Shown: positions 27,969-38,127, numbered from the stretch's first letter. The stretch is 64,000 nt of DNA from an uncultured Paracoccaceae bacterium (GCA_937138255.1 CAKZOU010000067.1:35516-99515), one strand, 5' to 3'. The notes: a model not told the origin generated them from the sequence alone. Program-made: numbers and translations.

Positions 27969-28745
27969 ATGGACTATCAAGCGATCTCCTTTGTTGTCGA
28001 AAACGACATTGCCCTTCTGACCCTGAACCGACCTGACGTGATGAACGCGCTCAGCACCCAGATGCGGGCCGAGATCACCCATGCGGTGAAGGGGGCGGAC
28101 AAGGTGGCGCGGGTTCTTGTGATAACCGGCGCTGGCAAGGCGTTTTGTTCGGGGCAAAACCTTTCCGACACTGGCACCGCCGCCTCGATGGATCTCGAGC
28201 GGGTCTTGCGCGACGAATACGAGCCGATGCTTCGGGCGATCACGGACCTGCGGATCCCGACCATCGCCGCCGTGAATGGCGCGGCCGCGGGGGCAGGGGC
28301 CAATCTTGCTTTGGCGACAGACGTGGTCATCGCCTCGGAGGATGCCTTTTTCATGCAGGCTTTTGCCCGGATAGGCCTCATCCCCGATGCCGGAGGCACA
28401 TGGTTCCTGCCGCGCCAGATCGGCCTTGCCCGCGCCATGGGTGCCGCGCTCTTCGCCGACCGCATTCCGGCCCGACAGGCGGCTGACTGGGGGATGATCT
28501 ATGAGGCGGTGGCTGCCGACGAGTTTGACGCCCACTGGCGCGCCCGCGCGGCGCAGTTGGCGGCAGGCCCGACCAAGGCCTACCGCCATATCAAGGATGC
28601 CCTGCGCCAATCCTCGGCCAACACGCTCGAGGAACAGCTGAACCTAGAGGCCAAGCTTCAGGGCCGCTGCGGCCAGACCCGCGATTTTCAGGAGGGCGTG
28701 GTGGCCTTCCGCGAAAAGCGCCCGCCGTCTTTCGAGGGGCGCTGA
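27969..28745 (+). CDS. Enoyl-CoA hydratase/isomerase, PaaG-like
   Basis: A 258-residue crotonase-fold enzyme. The oxyanion-hole motif appears as GAGKAFCSGQNL and VNGAAAGAGANLALA; FARIGLIPDAGGTWFLPR is the form seen in PaaG, the 1,2-epoxyphenylacetyl-CoA isomerase of phenylacetate breakdown. The C-terminus TRDFQEGVVAFREKRPPSFEG is also PaaG-like. The rest of the paa cluster is not in the window, so it may act alone on another aromatic CoA. Its last 58 bases overlap the convergent DUF2087 gene. Confidence 0.85.
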   Translation: MDYQAISFVVENDIALLTLNRPDVMNALSTQMRAEITHAVKGADKVARVLVITGAGKAFCSGQNLSDTGTAASMDLERVLRDEYEPMLRAITDLRIPTIAAVNGAAAGAGANLALATDVVIASEDAFFMQAFARIGLIPDAGGTWFLPRQIGLARAMGAALFADRIPARQAADWGMIYEAVAADEFDAHWRARAAQLAAGPTKAYRHIKDALRQSSANTLEEQLNLEAKLQGRCGQTRDFQEGVVAFREKRPPSFEGR

Positions 28746-29242
28746 GCCTTCAGCGCGGCGAGAAGGGCCAGCGCCTCGGGAGGCGGCGATTGCTCGATCC
28801 GCTCATAGACCGAGCCATCGCGCGTCCGCGCCACCATCCGGTAGTCCACCAGATAGCGCCTCAGAACGGCGTGATCGCCGAACAGGTTGCCCGCCTTCAG
28901 GATATCGTTGATCTCTTTCTCGCTCATCTTCTGGCGCGGCGGGATCTTGGTCCAGAAGGGCCAGAGGCACAGCCACTGGACCTTTTGTCCGGTGGGCCAG
29001 CGTGTCATCCGGCCCGCCTCGTCAAACACCCGCAGGGCCTTGGCCGCTGAAGGATCGGGCTTGGCTGGGGGCGGCCCAGAGGCCTTGAGCTCCTGAAAGT
29101 TGGCATAGCCCGCAGAACGGGCGACGAGGCCCAAGAGCGCCAAATGGCTCGGGGTTTCAGGCTCGGCAGAAAGGCCCGTGCGAAGTTTCTTGGTGAAATC
29201 CGACAGGTCGGAAATGAAGAGAGGCAGCGCGTCGCGCGGCAT
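28688..29242 (-). CDS. DUF2087-domain protein
   Basis: A 184-residue protein with a DUF2087 domain in its second half (about 90-155): WTKIPPRQKMSEKEINDIL, GDHAVLRRYLVDYRMVAR. This winged-helix-like domain often occurs behind ArsR or GNAT domains; here the N-terminal half (SDLSDFTKKLRTGL, SHLALLGLVARSAGYANFQEL) resembles a small helical DNA-binding-like segment. Function unknown. The start at 29242 has a GGAAAGG ribosome site nine bases away. Its tail runs 58 bases into paaG on the opposite strand. Confidence 0.75.
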   Translation of the reverse strand: MPRDALPLFISDLSDFTKKLRTGLSAEPETPSHLALLGLVARSAGYANFQELKASGPPPAKPDPSAAKALRVFDEAGRMTRWPTGQKVQWLCLWPFWTKIPPRQKMSEKEINDILKAGNLFGDHAVLRRYLVDYRMVARTRDGSVYERIEQSPPPEALALLAALKAQRPSKDGGRFSRKATTPS

Positions 29243-29399
29243 GGGATGCATCCTTTCCCGCGTGCAATCCCCCTTGCGGGGAGCCGATGGTCGCCCTTGT
29301 CGGCGCACGGGTGAGGTGCAACCGGTGATCTTGAACGGCAGGTTTAGCTGGGCCTTGCGGCTGGCGACGCCTCGGTGAACTGCGGACCGTGCGCCGAGC

Positions 29400-29930
29400 C
29401 TACTGCGCGGGGCCCGTGGCTGCAAGCGCGGGCCGCGGGGTGGGTCGGGCGAGGGCGAAATAGACGCTGCCGACCCAGCGGCCGCCGATGAAGAATGTCT
29501 TCTCGGCGCGGTGGGTTTCGTGAAACCCGAGCTTTTTCAGAAGCCTGATCGACGCATCATTGTCTGGGTCGACATCGGCGGTGAGGCACGAGGCGTCGGT
29601 CGTAGCCCAGAGATGGACGATGATCGCGGCCATCGCCTCATGGGCCAAGCCCTTGCCCCAATGATCGGGGGCGAGGATGAAGCCGACCTCCGGAAGCTGC
29701 CAAGCCCCGGCTTTGCCAATCGCTTGGCCCTCAAATTCGATGATGAAATCGGTGTCGCCGGGGCGGCCGATCATCGTCGCAAGCCATTCGGCGGTCGTCG
29801 CCAGATCAGGATGCGGATCGGTTGACCAAAATCGCATGGCGCGCGCGTCCGAAAGGATGCGGTGCATAGGGCCCACGTCCTCCGAGCGGGCCGGGCGTAA
29901 GACTAGGCGGGAGGTGACGATCTCGTGCAT
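29400..29930 (-). CDS. GNAT-family N-acetyltransferase (RimJ/RimL-like)
   Basis: A 176-residue GNAT enzyme of the RimJ/RimL type, acetylating an amine (protein N-terminus or small molecule) with acetyl-CoA. It opens TSRLVLRPARSEDVGPMHRIL and has FILAPDHWGKGLAHEAMAAII, the acetyl-CoA-binding loop, and NDASIRLLKKLGFHETH near residue 130. It follows gltA on the minus strand. The gltA terminator ends only 10 bases before its start codon, and no ribosome site is visible, so expression may be by readthrough or the true start may be internal. Confidence 0.82.
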   Translation of the reverse strand: MHEIVTSRLVLRPARSEDVGPMHRILSDARAMRFWSTDPHPDLATTAEWLATMIGRPGDTDFIIEFEGQAIGKAGAWQLPEVGFILAPDHWGKGLAHEAMAAIIVHLWATTDASCLTADVDPDNDASIRLLKKLGFHETHRAEKTFFIGGRWVGSVYFALARPTPRPALAATGPAQ

Positions 29931-29939
29931 CAGGAAAAA

Positions 29940-29959
29940 GGCCGCCCCGAAAGGCGGCC
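29940..29959 (-). terminator. Intrinsic terminator of gltA
   Basis: A perfect 7-base stem GGCCGCC/GGCGGCC with a 6-base loop. The minus strand continues TTTTTCC. It lies 8 bases after the gltA stop and just upstream of the GNAT start. Confidence 0.85.
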
Positions 29960-29966
29960 CCTTGTC

Positions 29967-31262
29967 TTAGCGGTTCTCGATGTCGACATAGTCTTTCGCC
30001 GTCGATCCGAGATAAAGCTGCCGCGGACGGCCGATCTTGAGCTGCGGATCGGCGAGTTGCTCTTTCCACTGGCTGACCCAGCCGACGGTGCGGGCCAGCG
30101 CAAAGATCGGGGTAAACATCGAGGTCGGGAAGCCTATCGCATCAAGGATGATGCCCGAATAGAAATCGACGTTGGGATAGAGCTTCTTCTCGATGAAATA
30201 GGGGTCTTCGAGCGCGATTTTCTCAAGCTCTTTGGCGACCTGCAGCGTCGGGTTGTTCTCGACGCCGAGAAGGGCCAGCACCTCGTCGGCGCTTTCCTTC
30301 ATCACCTTGGCGCGCGGGTCGAAGTTTTTATAGACGCGGTGACCAAAGCCCATCAGGCGGAACGGATCGTTCTTGTCCTTGGCGCGGGCGATGTATTCGG
30401 GGATCCGGTCCACCGTGCCGATCTCGCGCAGCATTTCAAGGCAGGCCTGGTTGGCGCCGCCGTGGGCGGGGCCCCAGAGGCAGGCGATGCCGGCGGCGAT
30501 ACAGGCGAAGGGATTGGCGCCCGACGAGGAGGCAAGGCGCACGGTCGAGGTCGAGGCGTTCTGCTCGTGATCGGCGTGGAGCGTGAAGATCCGGTCCATC
30601 GCGCGGGCGAGGATCGGATCGACGTTGTATTGCTCGGCCGGAACCGAGAAGCACATATGCAGGAAGTTCGCCGCATAATCGAGATCGTTGCGGGGATACA
30701 CGAAGGGCTGGCCGATCGAATACTTGTAGGCCATCGCGGCAATCGTCGGCATCTTGGCGATCAGGCGGATCGAAGCGACTTCGCGCTGCTGCTGGTCATT
30801 GATATCGAGACTGTCGTGATAGAAGGCCGACATCGCGCCCACGACGCCGACCATGGTCGCCATCGGGTGGCTGTCGCGGCGGAATCCGCGGAAGAAATAG
30901 TGCATCTGCTCGTGGATCATCGTGTGGCGCGTGACGAGCGATTCAAATTTCTCAAGCTCGTCGGCTGTCGGCAGATGGCCGTAGAGCAGAAGGAAACAGA
31001 CCTCGAGGTAATGCGACTTCTCGGCCAGCTGGTCGATCGGATAGCCGCGATGCAAAAGCTCGCCCTTGTCGCCATCAATATAGGTGATGGTCGAGTCGCA
31101 AGAGGCGGTCGAGGTAAAGCCCGGATCATAGGTGAACACGCCGGCCTGGGCATAGAGCTTGCGGACGTCGATCACATCGGGGCCCGCGGTGGGCGACAGG
31201 ACCGGCAATTCAAAGGATTCGCCCTCAAAGGTCAGAGTCGCGGACTTGTTCTTGTCGGCCAT
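29967..31262 (-). CDS. gltA: Citrate synthase (type II)
   Basis: Condenses acetyl-CoA and oxaloacetate at the entry to the TCA cycle. At 431 residues it is the proteobacterial type II hexamer length. Catalytic blocks are [11 protein letters not shown] (first catalytic His) and [14 protein letters not shown] (second His); the catalytic Asp lies in the C-terminal PNVDFYSG. The start MADKNKS at 31262 is chosen over an in-frame ATG at 31310, whose leader has no family similarity. It is downstream of gltX (93 bases) in the same direction. Confidence 0.97.
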   Translation of the reverse strand: MADKNKSATLTFEGESFELPVLSPTAGPDVIDVRKLYAQAGVFTYDPGFTSTASCDSTITYIDGDKGELLHRGYPIDQLAEKSHYLEVCFLLLYGHLPTADELEKFESLVTRHTMIHEQMHYFFRGFRRDSHPMATMVGVVGAMSAFYHDSLDINDQQQREVASIRLIAKMPTIAAMAYKYSIGQPFVYPRNDLDYAANFLHMCFSVPAEQYNVDPILARAMDRIFTLHADHEQNASTSTVRLASSSGANPFACIAAGIACLWGPAHGGANQACLEMLREIGTVDRIPEYIARAKDKNDPFRLMGFGHRVYKNFDPRAKVMKESADEVLALLGVENNPTLQVAKELEKIALEDPYFIEKKLYPNVDFYSGIILDAIGFPTSMFTPIFALARTVGWVSQWKEQLADPQLKIGRPRQLYLGSTAKDYVDIENR

Positions 31263-31354
31263 TTGGGTTCCCCGTGTGTGGCCCAAACCTTCTGGTTCGG
31301 GTGGTGGCATCTTTCTAGCTGGTCGACGCTTAGCTTCAAAGTGTGACGAATGTC

Positions 31355-32770
31355 TTAGGCTGCGGCGTCGGTCAGTCGGGCGATGGTTTCGTCGCGCCCG
31401 AGAACCAGCATCATGTCGAACACGCTGGGCGAAACAGAGCGCCCGGCCAGTGCGGCCCGAAGGGGCCCCGCCAGCTTTCCAAGTTTGGTCCCGTTGGCCT
31501 CGGCAACGGCGGCGACAAGCTCTTCCAGCGCGGTTCGATCCCAGCTAGCATTTTGCAACTGCGGCGTCAATTCCTTCAGTATACCACGGGATACTGAATC
31601 GAGCTGTGCCGCCGCTCTGTCGTCGACTGAAATAGGGCGCTCCGCAAGAACGAAATGAGCCTTTTCAATAAGTTCCGGGAAGGTTTTGGCACGCTCCTTG
31701 AGGCAATACATCGCCTTGAGTATCCCGTCATGCTGTGCTGCACTCAGCGGGTTTGCGCCAGTCGCGGCGAGGAAAGCCTCAAGCTCATGCAGCAGTGCAG
31801 CATCGTCGGCGATGGCGATATGCTGGCCGCATAGGTTCTCCAGTTTCTTGAAGTCGAAACGGGCCGGAGACTTGCCGATACCGCCGAGGTTGAACCACGC
31901 GCGCGCCTCGGCGTCGGTGAAAAACTCCGCGTCGCCGTGGCTCCAGCCGAGGCGGGTGAGATAGTTGCGCATCCCTGCCGCCGGATAGCCCAAAGCCTGA
32001 TATTCTGCCGCCGCCGTGGCGCCGTGGCGTTTCGAGAGCTTCTTGCCGTCCGGCCCGAAGATCAGGGGCACATGGGCCATGACCGGAAAATCCCAGCCCA
32101 TGGCGTCATAGATCATCTTCTGCCGGAAGGCGTTGGTCAGATGGTCGTCGCCACGGATCACATGGGTCACGCCCATGTCGTGATCATCGACGACCACGGC
32201 CAGCATATAGACGGGCGTGCCGTCCGAGCGCAGCATGACCATATCGTCAAGCTGATCGTTCGAAAGGGTCACATCGCCCTGAACCTCGTCATGCACCGTG
32301 GTCGTGCCTTCCTGCGGGGCCTTGATACGGATCGCGTAGGGGGCGTCGGGGTGGTGATCGGGTGTCGCATCACGCCAAGGCGAGCGGAAGAGGGTCGATT
32401 TGCCCTCGGCACGGGCGGCCTCTCGGAAGGCTTCAATCTCTTCCGGTGTCGAGAAACATTTATAGGCCTTACCCTCCGCCAGAAGTTGGCGCGCCACCTC
32501 GGCGTGGCGGTCAATCCGTTCAAACTGGCTAGTCGGCTCACCGTCCCAGTCGATGCCAAGCCAGCGCAGGCCATCGAGGATCTTCTCGGTGTTTTCCGGC
32601 AAGGAGCGGGCGCGGTCGGTGTCTTCGATCCGAAGGAGGAATTTGCCGCCACGACCGCGCGCGAAAAGCCAGTTGAACAGCGCCGTGCGGGCGCCGCCGA
32701 TATGCAGCGCGCCGGTGGGCGAGGGGGCAAAGCGGGTGACGACGGGCTGGTCGGACATGGGGGCGGACAT
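31355..32770 (-). CDS. gltX: Glutamyl-tRNA synthetase
   Basis: A class I aminoacyl-tRNA synthetase that charges tRNA-Glu (and usually tRNA-Gln in alphaproteobacteria, with GatCAB amidation). At 471 residues it is full length. The HIGH-type motif is [15 protein letters not shown] near residue 16, and KMSKS-type GKKLSKRHG near 247. Two starts are possible, 32770 (MSAPMSDQ) and 32758 (MSDQP). The C-terminal anticodon-binding part has visibly lower GC and includes an inverted repeat near 31575-31598. It is divergent from comEC across 72 bases. Confidence 0.96.
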   Translation of the reverse strand: MSAPMSDQPVVTRFAPSPTGALHIGGARTALFNWLFARGRGGKFLLRIEDTDRARSLPENTEKILDGLRWLGIDWDGEPTSQFERIDRHAEVARQLLAEGKAYKCFSTPEEIEAFREAARAEGKSTLFRSPWRDATPDHHPDAPYAIRIKAPQEGTTTVHDEVQGDVTLSNDQLDDMVMLRSDGTPVYMLAVVVDDHDMGVTHVIRGDDHLTNAFRQKMIYDAMGWDFPVMAHVPLIFGPDGKKLSKRHGATAAAEYQALGYPAAGMRNYLTRLGWSHGDAEFFTDAEARAWFNLGGIGKSPARFDFKKLENLCGQHIAIADDAALLHELEAFLAATGANPLSAAQHDGILKAMYCLKERAKTFPELIEKAHFVLAERPISVDDRAAAQLDSVSRGILKELTPQLQNASWDRTALEELVAAVAEANGTKLGKLAGPLRAALAGRSVSPSVFDMMLVLGRDETIARLTDAAA

Positions 32771-32778
32771 GGACGAAA

Positions 32779-32793
32779 TTAACCTTCTGATAA
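32779..32793 (+). promoter_or_regulatory. CtrA-like site TTAA-N7-ATAA before comEC
   Basis: Between gltX and comEC, TTAACC-N5-ATAACC matches the CtrA full-site pattern TTAA-N7-TTAA at seven of eight positions. It is 50-64 bases upstream of the comEC GTG, a normal CtrA activation position. In R. capsulatus, com genes including comEC are under CtrA control; here it is a prediction. Confidence 0.5.
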
Positions 32794-32842
32794 CCGTAGC
32801 GGCCTAGCCTCGGGGCATACTAAGCCGGAGGTCAGAGAACAA

Positions 32843-34885
32843 GTGCGCGTTGTCGCCAAACTCGAGCTGGCGCTCTGGGCGCAGCGCGGGCGGCTTCTCT
32901 TGTGGGCGCCGGTCTTCCTTGCCGTCGGCATCGGTCTTTACTTCTCATGTGACGAAGAACCTTCGGCGCGGGTGATCGCAGTCATCATCGGTCTGGCGGC
33001 GCTTGGAGTCGTATCGGCGCAACGCTCCAATCCAGCCTTCGCGCCAGTGCTCTATGCTCTTGTGCTTGTTCTCATGGGCTTTTGTCTTGCGGCCCTGCGC
33101 GGTCATTCGGTTGCTGCCCCGGTCCTTGGCTGGACCTACTATGGCCCCATAGAGGGCCGGGTTATCGCAATCGACCGTTCGTCGAGCGATGCGCAGCGCC
33201 TTACGTTGGACAACGTGGTGCTCGCGCGTTTTGGCCCTGCGGAAACCCCGCAAAGGGTGCGCTTTTCGCTTCAGGGCGATCAGAGATGGCATATGCCAGA
33301 GCCGGGTGAAAGGGTGATGACCACAGGCTATCTCGGCCCCCCGCCCGGGCCGTCCTTGCCGGGTGGCTTTGATTTCCGGCGCACCGCCTGGTTCGACCGG
33401 CTTGGCGCGGTAGGTTATACACGCTCCCCGCTGCTTCTGGCCGAGCCCGCTCAGGATGGCGACGGCCTGTGGCTCTCTCGCCTGCGCCGAGACCTTGCTG
33501 GGGGCATCGAAGCACGGATCGGCGGCGAGGCCGGAGCCTTTGCCGCCGCTGTGACAACCGGTGATCGCTCTGCAATGAGCCTTGAGACAACACGGCACCT
33601 GCGCGTCTCCAACCTCGCGCATCTTCTGGCGATCTCGGGATTGCATATGGGCCTTCTGACGGGGGTTGTATTCGCGGGTGCGAGGGTCGGCTTCAATCTC
33701 TTGCCCAGTTTGGCCCTGCGCTTGCCGGTGAAGAAGATAGCGGCGCTGGTCGCACTTCTTGCCGGAGCGGCCTATCTGGCCTTGTCGGGCGGATCGGTCT
33801 CGACACTGAGGGCCTTTGTCATGGTCGCGGTGATGTATGTGGCGGTGCTCATCGACCGGAGGGCAATCACCCTGCGGGGCGTTGCGATTGCCGCATTGAT
33901 CATTCTGGTTCTCAGGCCGGACGAGCTGCTCGGTCCGGGGTTTCAGATGTCGTTTGCTGCGACGATTGCCCTGGTTGGGGTCTATGGCCGTTGGCCCGTT
34001 GTGGGCGGGCGCCTGCCGGGCTGGGCGCGACCTATTGCGGCGGTGGTTTTTTCCTCACTCGTTGCCGGAGCCGCGACCGCGCCCTTTGCGGCCGCACATT
34101 TCAACCTTTTCCCGCGCTATGGGCTTTTGGCCAATGTCCTTTCCGTGCCTGTGATGGGGGCGGTCGTGGCGCCGGGGGGCGTTGCGGCGGCTCTGGGGTG
34201 GCTTGTTGGTCTCGAAGCTCTGGGGCTTTGGCTCATGGAGCAGGGCCTGCGCTGGATCCTCTGGATAGCAGGTTGGGTGACAGCCCTTCCGGCGGCGGTG
34301 GGAGGGGTCAAGGCACCTGCGGAACAGTCCGTCCCGCTTTTGGCCTTCGGGTCGCTTGTTGCCCTGCTCTGGGTCGGCCGCTTTCGCTGGTTTGGTGGTG
34401 GTTTGGCCGCCTTGGGTCTGGCGCTTTGGATCGCGCAGCCGCGCCCTGACCTTCTCATCGCCGATAGCGGCGGGCTCGTCGGCGTGATGACAGCGGAGGG
34501 AAGAGCTTTGTCGAAACCCTCGGGCGATGGCTTTTCCGCCAGCAACTGGCTTGAAGATGACGGGGATACGGGCGGGCAGGAGATGGCCGCAAGTCGAGGC
34601 GCCTTCGAGCGCGAAGGCCGGGTGGTGCGCTTCAATGTGGGAAAACGACCCGCAATTCTGGTGACCGGAAAGGTGGCCACTGCTGCACTTGAGGGCTGTG
34701 GCGGGGCAGAGATCCTTGTCTCAAATCAGAGGTTAGCCCCCGCGCGTCCATGTTTGTCCTTCGATCAGGGGTTTCTTGCGTCAAACGGCGCGGTCGCCGT
34801 TTCTTTGCGGAAAGACGGCTCTCTCCAAATAACGACGGCCCGAGAGGTCTCGGGCCGGAGGCTTTGGACGGGATCGGATCAGTAG
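32843..34885 (+). CDS. comEC: ComEC/Rec2-family DNA-uptake membrane channel
   Basis: An inner-membrane channel for single-stranded DNA import; in R. capsulatus its homologue is needed by cells receiving gene transfer agents. At 680 residues it has two N-terminal hydrophobic helices (about 20-35, 40-55), the DUF4131-type OB region (90-170), and the Competence domain with [20 protein letters not shown] near residue 255 and many helices up to about 540. A short degenerate C-terminal domain (545-680) stands where full ComEC has a metallo-beta-lactamase fold. It starts with GTG at 32843 after GGAGG. The 3' end overlaps lexA by seven bases and encodes its terminator. Confidence 0.9.
   Translation: MRVVAKLELALWAQRGRLLLWAPVFLAVGIGLYFSCDEEPSARVIAVIIGLAALGVVSAQRSNPAFAPVLYALVLVLMGFCLAALRGHSVAAPVLGWTYYGPIEGRVIAIDRSSSDAQRLTLDNVVLARFGPAETPQRVRFSLQGDQRWHMPEPGERVMTTGYLGPPPGPSLPGGFDFRRTAWFDRLGAVGYTRSPLLLAEPAQDGDGLWLSRLRRDLAGGIEARIGGEAGAFAAAVTTGDRSAMSLETTRHLRVSNLAHLLAISGLHMGLLTGVVFAGARVGFNLLPSLALRLPVKKIAALVALLAGAAYLALSGGSVSTLRAFVMVAVMYVAVLIDRRAITLRGVAIAALIILVLRPDELLGPGFQMSFAATIALVGVYGRWPVVGGRLPGWARPIAAVVFSSLVAGAATAPFAAAHFNLFPRYGLLANVLSVPVMGAVVAPGGVAAALGWLVGLEALGLWLMEQGLRWILWIAGWVTALPAAVGGVKAPAEQSVPLLAFGSLVALLWVGRFRWFGGGLAALGLALWIAQPRPDLLIADSGGLVGVMTAEGRALSKPSGDGFSASNWLEDDGDTGGQEMAASRGAFEREGRVVRFNVGKRPAILVTGKVATAALEGCGGAEILVSNQRLAPARPCLSFDQGFLASNGAVAVSLRKDGSLQITTAREVSGRRLWTGSDQ
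34837..34858 (-). terminator. lexA terminator hairpin embedded in comEC coding sequence
   Basis: A perfect 10-base stem CGGCCCGAGA/TCTCGGGCCG with a two-base tip, 21 bases past the lexA stop. The minus strand continues TCGTTATTTGG, only moderately T-rich. On the plus strand the same bases encode the comEC C-terminal codons for TAREVSGR. Confidence 0.6.
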
Positions 34886-35571
34886 GTGCGGATAAGGCCC
34901 ACGAGGCGGCCCTGCACCTTCACCTGATCGTCGCGCAGAAGGCGCGTCTCGTAGGCCGGGTTGGCGGCCTCGAGCGCGATCATGCCGTTCTGCCGGCGGA
35001 AGCGCTTGAGCGTGGCTTCCTGCCCTTCGACAAGCGCCACGACGATATCGCCATTGTCGGCGGTGCGGGTCTCACGGATCACCACGATGTCGCCATCGTT
35101 GATGCCCACGTCGATCATCGAGTCGCCCTTGACCTCAAGCGCATAATGCTCGCCCTTGCCAAGCATCGCCTGTGGCACGGCGACATTGTGCGATACCTCG
35201 GAAATCGCCTCGATCGGCACACCGGCGGCGATCCGGCCCATGACGGGCAGTTCCACAGCGCCAGCCGTTTCGACCGGAACCGCCTGACGCGGCGTCGATT
35301 GCGGGCGGTCGCCCTCGATGACGCGGGGGGTAAAGCCCGGTTTGGCGCCGGTCATCGCATCCGGCAGCTTGACGATCTCGAGCGCACGGGCGCGGTGGGC
35401 GAGGCGGCGGATAAAGCCCCGCTCCTCGAGCGCGGTGATCAGCCGGTGAATGCCCGACTTCGAGCGCAGGTCGAGCGCCTCCTTCATTTCATCGAACGAG
35501 GGTGGCACGCCGTCGCGCTGCACGCGGGCGTGAATGAATTCGAGAAGGTCGAGTTGCTTTTTGGTCAGCAT
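34879..35571 (-). CDS. lexA: SOS repressor LexA
   Basis: Represses DNA-damage genes until RecA filaments trigger self-cleavage. At 230 residues it is the longer alphaproteobacterial form. The HTH is at 1-65 ([33 protein letters not shown]). The cleavage site is Ala116-Gly117 (IAAGVP), with catalytic Ser151 (GDSMIDVG) and Lys189 (EATLKR). A perfect SOS box sits 59 bases upstream. In R. capsulatus LexA also influences GTA production, relevant to the lysis cassette and comEC in this window. It converges with comEC with a seven-base overlap. Confidence 0.97.
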   Translation of the reverse strand: MLTKKQLDLLEFIHARVQRDGVPPSFDEMKEALDLRSKSGIHRLITALEERGFIRRLAHRARALEIVKLPDAMTGAKPGFTPRVIEGDRPQSTPRQAVPVETAGAVELPVMGRIAAGVPIEAISEVSHNVAVPQAMLGKGEHYALEVKGDSMIDVGINDGDIVVIRETRTADNGDIVVALVEGQEATLKRFRRQNGMIALEAANPAYETRLLRDDQVKVQGRLVGLIRTY

Positions 35572-35629
35572 GGCATTGCCCCGTCGTCGAGCCGATGGCG
35601 CAGGCCACAGGCGAATAAGTTGCGCCTAT

Positions 35630-35644
35630 GTTCTACTCGTGTTC
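35630..35644 (+). promoter_or_regulatory. Alphaproteobacterial SOS box GTTC-N7-GTTC of lexA
   Basis: An exact match to the direct-repeat LexA site of alphaproteobacteria (GTTC TACTCGT GTTC), between the lexA start (35571) and the moeA stop (35664). It implies autoregulation of lexA from its own promoter, separate from the upstream moeA transcript. Confidence 0.85.
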
Positions 35645-35663
35645 CCGTTTTGTGTCAACAAAA

Positions 35664-36836
35664 TCAGAGAAGGATGGCCTCGACCATCTCGCCCGCGCCC
35701 CGCGCCGGATCATACGGCGGGCGGATCAGGAGCGCGTCGGCGCTCGCCAGAACGCTCAGAAGCGCGCTGTCCTGCCGTTTGGCCGCGGCGATCTGGCCTT
35801 CTGAAATCCGCGCCCGCATATAGTGTTCGCGTGGACCGTTGGCCTCGACAGGGTCGGCCAAAGCCATTTGCACTCGCGGGGCAGGGGCTGCACCAAGGCC
35901 GAGCGTCGCCCGCATCACCGGCACAAGGAACACCGTCCCGCAGACCATCGCCGAGACAGGATTGCCCGGCAGGCCGATCATCATCGCCCCGTCGAGCCGC
36001 CCGGCCATCAAGGGTTTGCCGGGCCGCATGGCAACCTTGTAGAAGGCGCGGTCCATGCCGCGCTCGGCGGCGACTTTGCCCACGAGGTCATAGTCTCCGA
36101 CCGAAGCCCCGCCGATCGTCACAACGATGTCAGCCCCCTTGGCGAGATCGAACACCATCTCAAGCGAGGCGCGGTCGTCCCGCGCAATGGGCAGAAGGCG
36201 GGGGATGCCGCCCTGCGCCTCGATCAAGGCGGCAAGCCCATAGGCGTTGGAAGCGATGATCTGGTCCGGCCCCGGCTCTTCGCCCGGCTGCACCAGTTCG
36301 TCGCCGGTCGAGATGATCGCGATTTCGGGGCGGCGATAGACCGGCACTTCGGCGATGTTCATCGCAGCCAAGAGCGCCACATCGGCGGGCTTGAGAAGGC
36401 GCGGGGCGGCAAACTCGGCCCCTTTGAGGAAATCGCCGCCTGCGGGGCGGATGTTGTGGCCCGCGCCGAGGCTATCTTTCACGGTGATCCGGTCGCCGCC
36501 GCGGTCGACATCCTCTTGAATGACGACCAGTTCAGATCCCTTGGGAACAGGTGCACCGGTGAAGATCCGAACGGCCTGACCCTTGCCGAGGGTGCCCTCA
36601 AAGCCACGCCCGGCCTGCGCCTCGCCGATCACCTCAAAGCTGTCGCCGGGGGCCACCTTAACGCCCCAGATCGCATAGCCATCCATGGCCGAGGCGGCAA
36701 AGGGCGGCTGGGTAAGCCGGGCTGCGACTGACTGCGCCAGAACGCGGCCCGCGGCATTGCGGATCGGCACCGACTCAACATCCATCACCGGCGCCAGCGC
36801 GAATAGCTTCTCAAGGGCCTCGGCGACCGAGATCAT
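35664..36836 (-). CDS. moeA: Molybdopterin molybdotransferase MoeA
   Basis: Inserts molybdate into adenylated molybdopterin to make the molybdenum cofactor. At 390 residues it has [12 protein letters not shown] near residue 44, the MoCF-like nucleotide domain with [12 protein letters not shown] near 240, and [10 protein letters not shown] followed by GLPGNPVSA near 285. Its start overlaps the moaC stop by four bases, within the trpG-trpD-trpC-moaC-moeA run. The SOS box and lexA lie downstream. Confidence 0.96.
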   Translation of the reverse strand: MISVAEALEKLFALAPVMDVESVPIRNAAGRVLAQSVAARLTQPPFAASAMDGYAIWGVKVAPGDSFEVIGEAQAGRGFEGTLGKGQAVRIFTGAPVPKGSELVVIQEDVDRGGDRITVKDSLGAGHNIRPAGGDFLKGAEFAAPRLLKPADVALLAAMNIAEVPVYRRPEIAIISTGDELVQPGEEPGPDQIIASNAYGLAALIEAQGGIPRLLPIARDDRASLEMVFDLAKGADIVVTIGGASVGDYDLVGKVAAERGMDRAFYKVAMRPGKPLMAGRLDGAMMIGLPGNPVSAMVCGTVFLVPVMRATLGLGAAPAPRVQMALADPVEANGPREHYMRARISEGQIAAAKRQDSALLSVLASADALLIRPPYDPARGAGEMVEAILL

Positions 36837-37318
36837 TTCGCCTCATACCTTCCCGACTTGCCGCCCTCCTTGAGGACCAGCCGGATGCCGCCGATCTCCA
36901 TGTCCTTCTGCACCGCCTTGGTCATGTCATAGACGGTGAGCGCTGCGACAGATACGGCCGTCAGCGCTTCCATCTCGACGCCCGTCTGGCCGGTGGTCTT
37001 GACCGTGGCGGTGATCCGCACGCCGGGCAGGGCGGGGTCGGTCACCAGTTCCAGCGCGACCTTGGTGATCGGCAAAGGGTGGCAGAGGGGGATGAGATCA
37101 GAGGTGCGCTTGGCGGCCATGATGCCCGCGAGCCGCGCGGTGCCCAGCACATCGCCCTTCTCGGCGCGGCCCTCATCAATAAGGGCGAGCGTGGCGGGTG
37201 ACATGACGATATGCCCCTCGGCAACGGCCACGCGCGAGGTGATTTCCTTGGCGGAGACATCGACCATATGCGCCTTGCCGGCGGGGTCGAAATGGCTGAG
37301 CTTGTCCTCGCTCATCAC
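36833..37318 (-). CDS. moaC: Cyclic pyranopterin monophosphate synthase MoaC
   Basis: With MoaA converts GTP to cyclic pyranopterin monophosphate, the first intermediate of molybdenum cofactor synthesis. At 161 residues it has the family motifs [27 protein letters not shown] and [21 protein letters not shown]. The next Met is at 37315. The start overlaps the trpC stop (four bases), so tryptophan and Moco genes are translationally coupled. Confidence 0.96.
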   Translation of the reverse strand: MMSEDKLSHFDPAGKAHMVDVSAKEITSRVAVAEGHIVMSPATLALIDEGRAEKGDVLGTARLAGIMAAKRTSDLIPLCHPLPITKVALELVTDPALPGVRITATVKTTGQTGVEMEALTAVSVAALTVYDMTKAVQKDMEIGGIRLVLKEGGKSGRYEAK

Positions 37319-38127
37319 ATCGCCCCCGGTCTGAACGGATTTGCGAGGATCCGGCGCGTCGCCTCCGCCACATCCTCCTGCCGCATCAGGCTCTCGCCGA
37401 TGAGGAAGGCGCGGGCGCCATAGCGGGCGAGGTCGGCGAGGTCTTCGGGCGTATTGAGCCCGCTTTCCGCGACGATCAGGCGATCCTCGGGGACGTATTT
37501 CGCGAGCTTGCGGGTGGTGTCGAGCGTGGTCTCGAAGGTCTTGAGGTTGCGGTTGTTGATGCCCATGAGCGGGGATTTCAACAGGCTCGCGCGTTCGAGC
37601 TCTTCGGCGTCATGCACCTCGAGAAGCACATCCATGCCCCATTCGAAAGCGGCGGCTTCAAGCTCGCCCGCCTGATCGTCCGAAACCGAGGCAAGGATAA
37701 TGAGGATGCAATCGGCCCCCAAGGCGCGGGCCTCGGCCACCTGATAGGTGTCGTACATGAAATCCTTGCGGAGGGCCGGCAGGCCAACCTCGGCACGGGC
37801 GGCGACGAGATACTCGTCGGCCCCTTGGAACGAGGGTCCGTCGGTCAGGACAGATAGACAGGAGGCACCCCCCTCGGCATAGGCGCGGGCCAAGGCGGGC
37901 GGATCAAAATCGGCGCGGATCAGGCCCTTGGAGGGGCTGGCCTTCTTGATTTCGGCAATCAGGCCATAGCCCTCGCGGGTGGCGTTCTGAAGGTTTTCGA
38001 AAAAGCCACGGGTGGGCGCGGCCTCGCGGGCGCGGGCTTCGACCTCGGAGAGCGGCACACGCGCCTTGCAGGCGGCGATATGCTCGAGCTTGTAGGCTTT
38101 GATCTTGTCGAGAATGGTAATGCTCAT
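37315..38127 (-). CDS. trpC: Indole-3-glycerol phosphate synthase
   Basis: Closes the indole ring from CdRP in tryptophan synthesis. A 270-residue TIM barrel with [11 protein letters not shown] near residue 62, [12 protein letters not shown] near 120 and [18 protein letters not shown] near 190. The [12 protein letters not shown] phosphate-binding segment is near 217. It is monofunctional (no TrpF fusion). It overlaps trpD by four bases and moaC by four. Confidence 0.97.
   Translation of the reverse strand: MSITILDKIKAYKLEHIAACKARVPLSEVEARAREAAPTRGFFENLQNATREGYGLIAEIKKASPSKGLIRADFDPPALARAYAEGGASCLSVLTDGPSFQGADEYLVAARAEVGLPALRKDFMYDTYQVAEARALGADCILIILASVSDDQAGELEAAAFEWGMDVLLEVHDAEELERASLLKSPLMGINNRNLKTFETTLDTTRKLAKYVPEDRLIVAESGLNTPEDLADLARYGARAFLIGESLMRQEDVAEATRRILANPFRPGAM

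Noticed and set aside
29178..29378. A 66-codon plus-strand frame upstream of the DUF2087 gene
   Set aside because: Arg-rich, no ribosome site, and antisense to the DUF2087 start.
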